This document shows positions 55,099 through 64,000 of a stretch of DNA of 64,000 bases, piece by piece. Origin of the DNA: Eleusine coracana subsp. coracana (lineage: Eukaryota > Streptophyta > Magnoliopsida > Poales > Poaceae); contig CM064426.1 of assembly GCA_032690845.1 (NCBI GenBank), forward strand, positions 61,728,631 through 61,792,630. Reading direction: 5' to 3'. A program made the position numbers and the translations under genes. How positions within the stretch are numbered: the first letter of the stretch is position 1; every line of letters begins with the position of its first letter. The notes beneath the pieces were generated by a model. It had not been told where the DNA came from, did not search any database, and was given only the letters and a program-made list of their open reading frames with translations.

Positions 55099-56544
55099 TT
55101 AAGTCCCCATCAGCCGCTGTTGAGTTTCATAAGGCATGCTCATGAATGCATCGTAAGTCATCAAGCTAACACGGGAACCAAAGTCACACAAGGCTTTCAG
55201 AAATTTCTTCCCCGATATCTCACATGGTATGTACGGCTCCTCTTCCTGCTCTTCAGTGAGACCTATAGCATACACACCACATAATCCTTCGTAGGGAGAT
55301 GGCTCAAAGCAACTATCTAGTAATATCTTTGCCTGTTTCACCTCTGTTCCATCAAGCTCTATGTCATCCTTGTAAAGCTTCCCTAAGACTCTCCCAATAA
55401 TTTCTTGATCGAAAACTTCCGACTTGAAGCGATTACTTGGGAAATTATACTCAATTCTGGCTTCAGAGGCGTCTTGCGGACTGAAGGATCTCCTCATATT
55501 GGGTAATTCTTGCAGAAAATCAATAGGAATCCAGTCCATTGGCTCAAATTCATAAGGTGGTTTAGTATTTGCCAATGTCCTATCCCCCTTTGGTTTAGCA
55601 AAGTTACCTTCGAATTCCTTCAGGTGGTTGTCTAGAATTGCAGCTTCTATCTTGGTATATTCCTTGTAGCTTGGCGGAGTTGTCAGGGCAATTAGTTCCC
55701 CTGTTGTTGCAACTGCGCCGATCGGCGTGTGTGTCAGATCCATGGAACTGGGTCTGACGGGCCCTTTCTCTTCAAATTCATGCTCTGGAGTACTCATTGC
55801 CCTACTCTCGGACATACAGATCTGTTTAGCCAACGACTCTTCTTTCTGCATAACTTCTAGGCATTGCTGATTTGGTTCTAGATATTCTTCCCAGTGCTTA
55901 TGCAAAGCTTCATTCTCAGCGATTTTGCCTATCAATTCGATCCCCACCTTGGCTGTCAACCTCAGAAAACTTCCTCCGTCCGATCCGTCCAAATGCATCC
56001 TCGATGCCTTGTTTGTGGCCATGTAGAAGGTTTGAGCGCACCTATTCTCATTAATGCCGAGGTCAGGTCCTTGTTTCAACAATGTTTTAAAACACGTCCA
56101 GGCTTCCGCGAGAGATTCCTCATCTTTTTGTAAGAAGTTCACCACTTCTCTTCTCAATTTCTGCACCTTTGGCAAAGGAAAATATTGGAGACAAAAATTT
56201 CCAACTAATTCACTCCACTTACCTTTCGCATCTTGAGATGCTGCCTTATGCCACTCTTTGGCTTTTCCTCCCAAAGAGAATGGGAAAAGCAGCCATCTGT
56301 AAAGATCCTGAGGCACTCCTTCATGATGGAATGTTTGGCAAAGTGTCTCCAAATCTTGTAGGTGAGTATATGGATTCTCCTCCTTCACTCCAAAGAATTT
56401 GTTTGCTTCAGCCATGCTAATGATAATGGGGTTCAACACATACGAGGAGGTCGTGGCCTTCTCGTCTGAGGATTGAGGCACCAGCATGTCTGGAGATGGC
56501 AAAGAAAGCTCCCTGAGCATAGGAGAAGGTTTCGTCGTACTCAT
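55099..56544 (-). pseudogene. Element A2 gag and protease start
   Basis: A 481-codon frame starting about 90 bases after the PBS. The gag domain covers about residues 45-235 (Y-T-H-L-Q-D-L-E, F-P-F-S-L-G-G-K-A-K-E-W-H, Q-Y-F-P-L-P-K, F-Y-M-A-T-N-K). The remainder leads to the protease, whose active site D-F-G-S-R-V-S-L-M is near residue 455. A TAA at 55099-55101, one base from GAA, ends the piece inside the protease; A1 reads through this place. No CCHC knuckle seen. A palindrome at 55715-55730 is read in the T-P-I-G-A phase. Confidence 0.85.
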
Positions 56545-56636
56545 CCTGAAAATTCACACAAAACATAAAACAAAAACAACTAGAAAAGAAAAAGATTAGA
56601 TGTTAGTAAAATATTAATAGTAAAAGAACTGGCTTG

Positions 56637-56655
56637 TTTCCCGACAACGGCGCCA
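56637..56655 (-). promoter_or_regulatory. Element A2 primer-binding site (tRNA-Asp type, mutated)
   Basis: Sense TGGCGCCGTTGTCGGGAAA, two changes from the A1 site. Confidence 0.85.
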
Positions 56656-56667
56656 GAAAATGATGCT

Positions 56668-57754
56668 TGTTTGGCAAAGTGCCTCCACTTATATACCACA
56701 AGAGGATGGTGTATAGTTGTAGCTCTTTTTCCCTCAGAGTATTCCAAGGTTATCGAATCCACAGGAAATGAGTGGGACTATTACTATTAAAGACTTACTA
56801 ACAGATTGCAATGGTTAGGTTGGTGTGAATGATGATGGTGAGAGAGTGGTGGATGAATGTTATTAGAAATGTAACAAGATAATGAAGGATTCTCTCCTTA
56901 GGATCGGTTCACTAGCATGCAACCTTATCCTTATTAACTTAGATGATGATTCCAATATTCTACAAGACATGGTGGTTTGGTTCGCCCCGGTTGTCACTAC
57001 AGAGGTTATTAACTCCCCACTGGTTTCTTGCACTATGCAATGGGCAGAAGTGTACCGGCCGATACTAATGAAATAGATGCACAATTGAGTTTACTACATA
57101 GATTGAATTCATAAAGAGAGTATCAATAAGTATGAGAGTTACATGACCAGATTCCCGCACCAGAGAAGAGAATATGAGACTACTCGCTCATCCTCCTACT
57201 AAGCATAGCAGAAGGGTGAGAAATGGCGCTGGAACACGCACGAGCCAATTCGCGCAACCATCGTGCCGATCGGCGCGACCTCCCTTCTGGTGGTTCTTGT
57301 CGGTGTTGACCAACCGTCGCCCCCAATATCCTAAAACCCTAGTTCTAACAACTGGATATCACGATTGCTGTCTCTCCCCTCCTCCTCTGGCTCTTGATAG
57401 ATGTCTTCCTTTTATATCAGGCGAGATTAGGTTAACTTCCACCGACTTTGACTTGTATTGGGCTGGGCCTCTGTCCTTGGACCGAATTATGCTTTTCATT
57501 ATCTTTTACCCTCCTGCGTCGATTGGCGCAGGCCCGCGCCGATCGGCGCGGCTTTGTATCTGGCCCATTCTTATTGCTCTTTGATTCCTTATCCATAATT
57601 GCCCTATTTTATACCTGTTTTCTGCAATTACATCCAAAATAGAACAACTACAAATATATGCAAATATGCAGTGATTTGTTAGTCAATACCACCAAATTAA
57701 GACGTAAAACAACCCTTTTTGATAGATAAAATGGGTAGCTAGAAACCACCAACA
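56668..57754 (-). repeat. Element A2 5' LTR
   Basis: About 1087 bp, ending CCACCAACA at 57754. TATA box TATAAAA on the minus strand at 57410-57416. The first 20 bases, TGTTTGGCAAAGTGCCTCCA, differ from every other LTR end of the family and are identical to a gag segment of A1 (about 43667-43686). Twin-palindrome motifs at 57242-57278 and 57516-57550. Confidence 0.85.
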
Positions 57755-59044
57755 CGTCCATTTTCCAATCCTGCCTTTTAAAATCAAAGCCGATAGCATA
57801 TACTTGATGACAACGACTTTGCATACCACCACACACTCGGTCAATAGCAGATAATGCCTTAACTTCACACATGAGAAATATAGACATAAACATAATTTTT
57901 CATTTTTAGTGCACCTGGTTTTGGCATCAATTAATCTTCGGCTTAAGTAAAAACAACCCTCTCTTTGCCATCTTGTTCTTGAATCAAAGTTGTTCTTGAT
58001 CTGCTTTCAACTTCAATAATGGAGTAAACACATCAACCTTCCTAGATAAGTTTGAAATAAACCTTCTAATAAAATTAACTTTGCCGATCAAAGATTGAAA
58101 CTCTGTTTTATTGGTTGGCGGCTTGATGTCGTTGGTAGCCTTCACGCTCTTTGGACCAATTTCAATTTCTCATTTATGCACAATAAATCCTAGAAACTGG
58201 CCAACTGACACACCAAAAGCACACTTCTTTGGATTCATCTTTAAACCATATTTTCTTGTTCTCTCGAGTACTTCCCGCAAATCAGCTACATGATCTTCTA
58301 TTTGTCAGGATTTAACCACCATATCATCAATATAAATTTTCACTAACTTGCCAATCAGATCATGGAAAATAAAATTCATGGCTCTCTAATACATGGTTCT
58401 AGCATTCTTCAACCCAAATGTCATGATGAGCCATTCATATAGTCCAATAGCCCATCGACGCCTGAAAGTAGTCTTTGGTATGACCTCTTCTGCCATAAAA
58501 AATTGATTATATTACCATCCATAAAACTAACAACCTTATGCCCTGTTGCTGGATCAACCAAAAGATCTGCCATCGGCATCGAGTAATCATCTTTGGGAGT
58601 AGCTTTATTCAATGGTCGAAAGTCAATGCAAACTCTCAACTGCCCACACTTCTTGAAAACAGGCACAATATTTGACACCCACCCTGGATATCGGCAAGGC
58701 CAAATCAATTTAGCATCATATAATATAGTAATCTCAACCTTGACACCATCATAAATCTTACGATCGACCCTTCGAGGCAATTGCTTGTATGGTAGATATC
58801 CAGGATTGATGGGTAGCCGATGTTCAATAATAGATCAGTTAAGACCGGACATTTTAGAATAATCCCAAGCAAAACAATCCTGATACTCCTTTAACAACTT
58901 TACTAATTCAACTTTAAAATTCTCATCTAATTTCTTAATGATAAATGTCAGCCTGGAGTTGTCACCATCTCCTATATCGACTTCTTGCAATTCATTGGTC
59001 GACATAGACCCTTTTCCTAACATGCCATCTTCTACAAATTCCAT
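57755..59044 (-). pseudogene. Element B reverse transcriptase region, decayed
   Basis: The pre-RT linker (59044-58835) ends in Y-Q-D-C-F-A-W-D-Y, typical of Tat/Ogre polyproteins. RT fingers are clear at 58780-58421 (R-Y-P-G-W-V-S-N, R-V-C-I-D-F-R-P-L-N-K-A-T). The connection part (58310-57960) reads C-A-F-G-V-S-V-G-Q-F-L-G-F and ends in the start of the RT-linked RNase H. The catalytic region between them (58420-58320) is too damaged to read. A2 is inserted at the left end, and the frame then continues into 47492. Confidence 0.8.
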
Positions 59045-59282
59045 TGGGATATCTGTCAGAGAAACAACTTTGAATGTGATTGGTCCACCATGTCAAGACC
59101 CTGAATAGTAATCTTGACATAGTCTCCATCCCAAATCCTTCCATATAGACACTCCATATCATCCGCATGCCATGGCACCAAATCGGGCGATGCAACATTG
59201 ATGGTTTCATCAGCCGCAATCACCTCCACTGGATCACAGAGTAGTGCATTGTAGATGGTACACAACAATTCGCATGTATCCA

Positions 59283-59745
59283 ATAGCGACCCAGTAGAAG
59301 GTTATAGTTTCCCTTTCCTTCATTGACGAAGAATGTAACTGGCAAAGTTTTGCTGTCGATTGTGAGTTCCACATTCAAAACTCTTTGGCTGCTTCAGTAC
59401 GACTAGAATAATCCCGCAAAATCATGTTAGTATTGATTAAATTGCCGTCAGTCTTTCCCAACTTCTTGGCAGTAGTGATCAGCATGATATTTACTATAGC
59501 ACCTCCATGAACCATCATTTTCCCTATCGGCATCCCGTTGACTAACCCTTTTAAATATAAAGCCTTCAAGTGTCGATGTTTAGGTTCATCAGGTTTATCA
59601 AACACTGTTTGTTGGACATCAAATACTAAATATGGCACCTCATCATTAGAAGCAAACAATTTTTCTTCTGAGGCCATGAACACTTGTGGAAGCATCATCA
59701 CCATACCAACTGTAGCACCAGGCACTAGTTCTTATGATATCACCT
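59283..59745 (-). pseudogene. Element B protease domain, decayed
   Basis: The open piece 59725-59375 has the strand L-K-A-L-Y-L-K-G-L-V-N-G and then V-H-G-G-A-I-V-N-I-M, where the catalytic Asp is replaced by His. That form of the motif without the change (D-G-G-A/S-x-V-N) is the usual Tat protease site. The C-terminal half continues in another frame at 59283-59056 (D-M-V-D-Q-S). It would have processed Gag-Pol. Confidence 0.75.
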
Positions 59746-60119
59746 TTGGCCTTCAAACCTTTTTAGGCGTCTAACTATCATCCTCATCATAATAATATTT
59801 GTCAGCCCTTATCTGTCAGCATCGAATCCTTTGGACCCTTCATTTCTATCTCCTTTAAAATATACCAGATAGACACAACTGCTCTTCCTGCTCTTGTTCC
59901 TCCTGCAACCCTTCATCGACTTCTTTGTCGAACTTAGCTTCCTCTTCAAGCCTCTTTGCCCCAAGTCGATCAAAAGCTTAGACTCTGCCCTGCCCATCTA
60001 CTTTTCCTTTCATCGACTCGTTACTATTGCTTTATCGATCCTGTTGTTGATAGAGCTTCGGAGCCTCCCTATACATTTGATCTGCACACTGACTGCAACC
60101 AGGACAGTTCTTGATTGAG

Positions 60120-62157
60120 GGCAGCTTTATGTTATGCTCCTAGTAATATTTGAAAAATGGACACTCTCAATGTGGATCAAACTGTGATTCTCTTAGCTCT
60201 CTATTCCTTTTCTTCTGATATCGGCTAATAAAAGCTTCAACATTGTCGATACCAGCCATGTTAACATATGTAGGGAACGGATGTCCATCGATTGTCATAG
60301 ATCCTTTGGTAAACTTTATCTTGCCTTGTTCAATCACAATTTGAATCTATCTCCTGAAATCTTTGCAATCATTGGTATTATGGGATGGCGAATTATGCCA
60401 CTTGCAGTACCTCTTCTTCTTCAACTCTTCAGCAGGTGGAATCATATGATTGGGTGGCAACTTAATGTGCTTCTCCTATAACAGCATGTCAAATATCTTA
60501 TCAGCCTTGGTAATATCAAAATCATATTTTTCTTCTAGCTCGTTCTGCATTACCCAAGGACACGACAAAATACTCTTGTTCCTATTCCACTCAGCATGTC
60601 GACATCTTTGGTCTCCTCTACAGACTCAGAATCATAATCATTATAGTTGACCTGAATTGGCCTAGACTGTGCCCCCCGAGTAAGATTATCTTGGATAGAC
60701 ACCCTCTGCACTTGTTGAGACAAGCTTTCAAACTTAATCGAAGGAAACTTTTCCCTTAGAGGCGCCACTAATCCCTTAAAAGCAATCTCCACCATCTGAT
60801 TATCTATTAACTGGAGACTGAAACATTTGCTACACACTTCCCTGAACCTCTTTATGTAATCATGCACAGACTCACCAGCTTTCTGCCTCATAGCAATCAA
60901 ATCCGACAATCTCAGCTCCCTAGTATCAGCGAAGAAATACTTGTGAAATTTCTATTCGAGATTGGCCCAAGTTATAATAGAATTTGGGGGCAACGATGCG
61001 AACCAGGAAAAAGCTAATCGAGACAACAATAAAGGAAACAGCTTGATCTTCAATGCTTCAGTAGCTCCTGCTTCTCCACATTGCATTGAAAACTGGCTGA
61101 TATGCTCAACAGTGGAAGTATTGTCTTGTCCGGTGAACTTAGTAAATTCTGGTGGCCTATATCAACTCGGCATAGGAATCAAGTCATAGATAGGAAGATA
61201 CAGGGGTCGATACATGTAAGTCTACTATTTTGACTTTAACCTAAACTGCTATCTCATTACCTGAGTAATCTTTATTGCCCAGTCATCGGTCAAAACATTG
61301 GTATTTGGAACAACCAATGTAGGACCAGATGCTGATACTTGTGCGGCCATCTATGAGCCAAAGTTGACAACTATGTGCTGGCCTCCCAACTTCCCAGGCA
61401 ATGCTGATGATGATGGCATCCTGAACAGGCCTGGTTCGACATTCGGTGTCATACCATATGTCACATTTGGTTCTGATGTCTCTTGCCTGTAGTACTGCGG
61501 CTATGTCTGCTGTGATGTCTTCTAAAGAATAATCCTGTGACAAGACCAAGGTGATCTCCCTGTAGCACCACCATTGTTCTCATTAAGGGGTGGCGTAGCA
61601 CCTTCCAATGTTGGCCTCGAGCTTGTTGTAGGATTTGCAGTACTAGTACTCGGCGGTAGTTGCTCGGCTCCCTCATTTGCAGGCCAAAGAATATTCCCAT
61701 GAATATGGAAGTACATCGGGCCACATGCTGGATCATAGTACACACATCCTTCCACTATCTGAATGATTAAAGCTATCAAAGTATTAACCAACATAGGCGA
61801 TTGGTTAATTAAGGCATGATGGATAGTCATATGAATCATGTTGTTTAATGTAGCCTCTTCGATCACTTCTATTGGCTTGTTGGCAGGTGCCTTCCTAGCC
61901 TCATCTTCTTCAATCAAAGCAGCTACGGGTAACTTTCCCCTTTGTATGATCTTGCCATGCCTGGTTTTGCTAAATGTGCTCAACAGAAGACTTTCATACT
62001 CAACAATATTTTGATCAATTTGTGCTCTTGTTTCATTGCTCAGATCATCTCTGTCAACAGGAAACATGTTCTCTATCCTTAGATCCACGCTGACATCATG
62101 TTTCAGTGGAGGGTTCTTAGTGAGCTTGGGTTCCTTTGGCATTCCAAGTTCGGCCAC
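60120..62157 (-). pseudogene. Element B gag, decayed
   Basis: The N-terminal part (62157-61522, 211 codons) is acidic and contains no known domain. The gag domain proper is at about 60960-60640 (Q-K-A-G-E-S-V-H-D-Y-I-K-R-F-R-E-V). A zinc-binding stretch Y-C-K-W-H-N-S-P-S-H-N-T-N-D-C lies at about 60400-60360, the form usual in Tat gag. Stops and shifts between 61522 and 60910 break it. The segment 59746-60120 down to the protease is decayed linker. Confidence 0.8.
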
Positions 62158-62179
62158 ATTGTAGGTATTGAAGTTCTAT

Positions 62180-62198
62180 GGTCCCACCGGGCATGCCA
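62180..62198 (-). promoter_or_regulatory. Element B primer-binding site
   Basis: Sense TGGCATGCCCGGTGGGACC, seven bases from the LTR end. It resembles the PBS of element C. Confidence 0.8.
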
Positions 62199-62205
62199 AA
62201 AAGTG

Positions 62206-63550
62206 TGTTGACGCAAAAATCACATGCGTGACCTGAGAGATTTGCTTAACTCTAGTGCAGGCCCAACACAAAGAAACCGGGACGTGCCAGTCGATTTTCC
62301 CTACTAACCGACAAAGAGATGAATAGTTAAATTCCACGGGTCACCGGCCCAAGACAGGCCGATGAATAAAGCCGATTGTCACTATTAGTGAAAATCTACT
62401 AATCGCTATGAATAGTAGATAATATTTAAAATAAACTAATCAGCTAATTTATATCAACTTATTGGCAATTTAGTAAACAAATATTAAATATTACATAAAT
62501 AATGCCGATAAGCATTAAGTTGAAAGAGCAGAGTTGATAGATCTATAATAAATATGCTGGACTTGTTCTATTTATACCCAAAAAGTCAATAGGTCAAAGT
62601 CGATAAAAGTACATTATGCATGTAAAGACTCTCCCTGTCGATAGTGTTAAGTTGATAGATCTGGTAGCTGGTATTGCATATATGCCTCACAATCACAGAT
62701 CTAGTTTTATCAAACAAAGGGGCAATCGACTCTTCAAATGCGATGATAAGCAATTGAGATGCTGAGAAGTCGATTGAACCATGGTGACCTGTCGGCTAAA
62801 TGCCCCAACAAAACACTATCGACTCTACCAACGACTAGTTCGTATCTTATCCTATCGACTCAGCAAGAGATCAAAATCGATTACAGCCTCACTGGCTCAA
62901 GCAGATTGAACTTAATCGAGACAATGCCCAAACAAAGTATATAGAATTAAATATGATCCAATTATAGGTAAAATTAATAAAATGACTTGAATAATAGATC
63001 TATATTAAACTTATAAAATCTACTAAAAGTCACATTAGATCGGACCTAACCGACACAGTATCGCAACTCAAAATTGATAGTATAAACATAATTAAGATCT
63101 AATTACCGGATAACAAGCAATTCTAAATATAACAACTAGAATATCAAATAAATGAGAAAGTACTAGTTGAAGTCGATAGAATTACTGAGGGTGACTAATC
63201 CAAGTCTCTTGCCGAGATCAGAGCCGATGCAGTCTACGCGAGACGAGTATGTCGTCGAGAAAAGGTTTGGCGATGCGGCAAATTCTATTGAATGAAAGTG
63301 TTGTTGTTTCACGTACAAGCCCTATTACATATTTATAGCCCCGTGCAAGGGGTTTTGACCCGACTCAATCAGGACTCTTAAATGAATCATCCTAATTTAT
63401 TTCTAAACAAAATCTAAACTAAAAAAGACAGAGATAAAACAACATATCGGGCCAACTTTATTCATTTCGGCCATTGAGCTTCGCTGACTTCGGCCGATTT
63501 CAACTTCTCGCCTCTGACCAATGGAACCGGTCCAAATTTCGATGCCAACA
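62206..63550 (-). repeat. LTR shared by element B (as 5' LTR) and element B2 (as 3' LTR)
   Basis: About 1345 bp with ends TGTTGACGC...GATGCCAACA in plus orientation. The PBS of B lies on its left and a PPT on its right, both in minus-strand sense, so it works as 5' LTR for B and as 3' LTR for the sequence to the right. Minus-strand TATA box TATAAATA at 63330-63337. Confidence 0.85.
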
Positions 63551-63569
63551 TATGCCCCCGAGTCCGGGG
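63551..63569 (-). promoter_or_regulatory. Polypurine tract and hairpin of element B2
   Basis: Sense CGGGGGCATA against the LTR. Its G-run pairs with CCCCG (63556-63560 with 63565-63569) around a four-base GACT loop. Confidence 0.7.
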
Positions 63570-64000
63570 TACGGAATCTTTGTGCCCCGGATTTTATCTC
63601 CTCATTTACCGCACGCCTTTACTGTAACCTAGCGACGTCCCCTCCTGTGTTGATCATAACCATTATTACCTAGGCCCTTGCAATGATTTTGATCATAACT
63701 CATTAACTGCAAAACCATCCAGATTCCTCTCAAATCAACCCTAGCCACTCTTAAACCCTAGAAAACTGTTTTCAGATCATGGCCATCATAAATTCTGGGC
63801 TAGAGAAATTGGTATCGTTGGTTTACTACTGCTCGTGCCCCCACTCTTCTAGATTCCCAAATTAACATGGCACTGCCACTTTCACTGGTTGATATGGCTA
63901 AGAATGAACCAATACCAGCGGCAGCCCCCGTACTTTTGGTCCGATGCTCTGAATGCCTTCTTATTCAACCAAGGTCTTATGGCACCCTCCCTTATAGATG
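63570..64000 (+). other. 3' end of element B2 with start of an opposite-strand frame
   Basis: Internal sequence after the PPT of a second Tat-type element. On the plus strand a frame opens at the ATG at 63870 and is still open at the window edge. A preceding ATG at 63780 opens only 28 codons to a TAA. By position it would be the N-terminus of the same kind of antisense gene whose C-terminus is at 45490. There is too little sequence to name a domain. Confidence 0.5.

Larger units (their letters stand above)
47493..57754 (-). mobile_element. Element A2: Athila-like retrotransposon, full length but decayed
   Basis: Same family and orientation as A1, without a large nested insertion, so it shows the complete layout. 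LTRs are 47493-48584 (3') and 56668-57754 (5'). The flanking 5-mers CATCC (47488-47492) and CGTCC (57755-57759) differ at one base. It sits inside B, between RT and the second RNase H. Gag-pol is mostly in one frame, with single stops at 55099 and 54064, one more nearby, and a frameshift near 52270. Confidence 0.9.
8898..63550 (-). mobile_element. Element B: old Tat-lineage Ty3 retrotransposon, split by nested insertions
   Basis: Minus-strand element whose parts run from high to low coordinates: LTR 62206-63550, PBS 62180-62198, gag 60120-62157, protease 59283-59745, RT 57755-59044, second RNase H 47074-47492, integrase 45687-46790, and an opposite-strand reading frame in three pieces down to 8898. 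A2, A1 and F interrupt it, and at each site the B sequence resumes across the insertion. The archaeal-type RNase H next to integrase and the opposite-strand frame after pol are known marks of the Tat lineage. The 3' LTR is not in the window. Every coding part is decayed. Confidence 0.75.

Overview
The window looks like gene-free, repeat-dense chromatin of a flowering plant, most likely a grass. Nearly every base can be assigned to LTR retrotransposons, and I found no cellular gene, tRNA, rRNA or CRISPR array. The species cannot be fixed from the sequence. Athila-like, Tat-like, CRM-like and SIRE-like elements stacked on each other suggest pericentromeric heterochromatin. Lineage names rest on domain order, primer-binding sites (PBS), polypurine tracts (PPT) and catalytic motifs, not on database searches. 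Layout, with element letters used throughout: (C) 1-8108, minus strand, the 5' half of a Tat/Ogre-like Ty3 element: LTR 6589-8108, PBS, then one long reading frame (N-terminal extension, gag, protease) that leaves the window to the left. (B) an old Tat-lineage Ty3 element, minus strand, 5' LTR 62206-63550. Its body is split into pieces at 8898-9114, 16639-17279, 45108-47492 and 57755-62205. It has dual RNase H and an accessory reading frame on the opposite strand. (F) 9115-16638, minus strand, a complete LTR element without coding capacity, inserted in B with the duplicated target CATAT. (A1) 17280-45107, minus strand, an Athila-like element inserted in B. (D) 22437-41085, plus strand, a SIRE/Maximus-like Ty1/copia element inserted in the integrase region of A1. 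(E') 27592-28513, a solo LTR inside the D pol gene. (E) 30590-38390, plus strand, an intact Ty3 chromovirus-type element of the same family as E', inserted in the D 3' region. (A2) 47493-57754, minus strand, a second Athila-like copy of the A1 family, inserted between RT and the second RNase H of B. (B2) 63551-64000, the 3' end of another B-family element that shares the LTR 62206-63550 with B. The order of insertion follows from the nesting: B, then F, A1 and A2, then D inside A1, then E and E' inside D. Six insertions have matching or near-matching 5-bp target duplications. E is the only element that looks able to encode all its own proteins. Its two 924-bp LTRs differ at only four positions that I could see, so it inserted recently. 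All others carry stops, frameshifts, deletions or lost catalytic residues. The most unusual structures are: a dispersed twin palindrome (core GCGCCGATCGGCGC) found at about twenty places in both Athila-like copies, in LTRs, untranslated regions and coding regions in more than one reading phase; a duplicated 'polypurine tract plus hairpin' module in the same family; hairpins with a GGA-type loop beside the 3' LTR in three different families; the opposite-strand reading frame of B; an LTR with a PBS on one side and a PPT on the other; and a perfect 26-bp inverted repeat in the D protease region.
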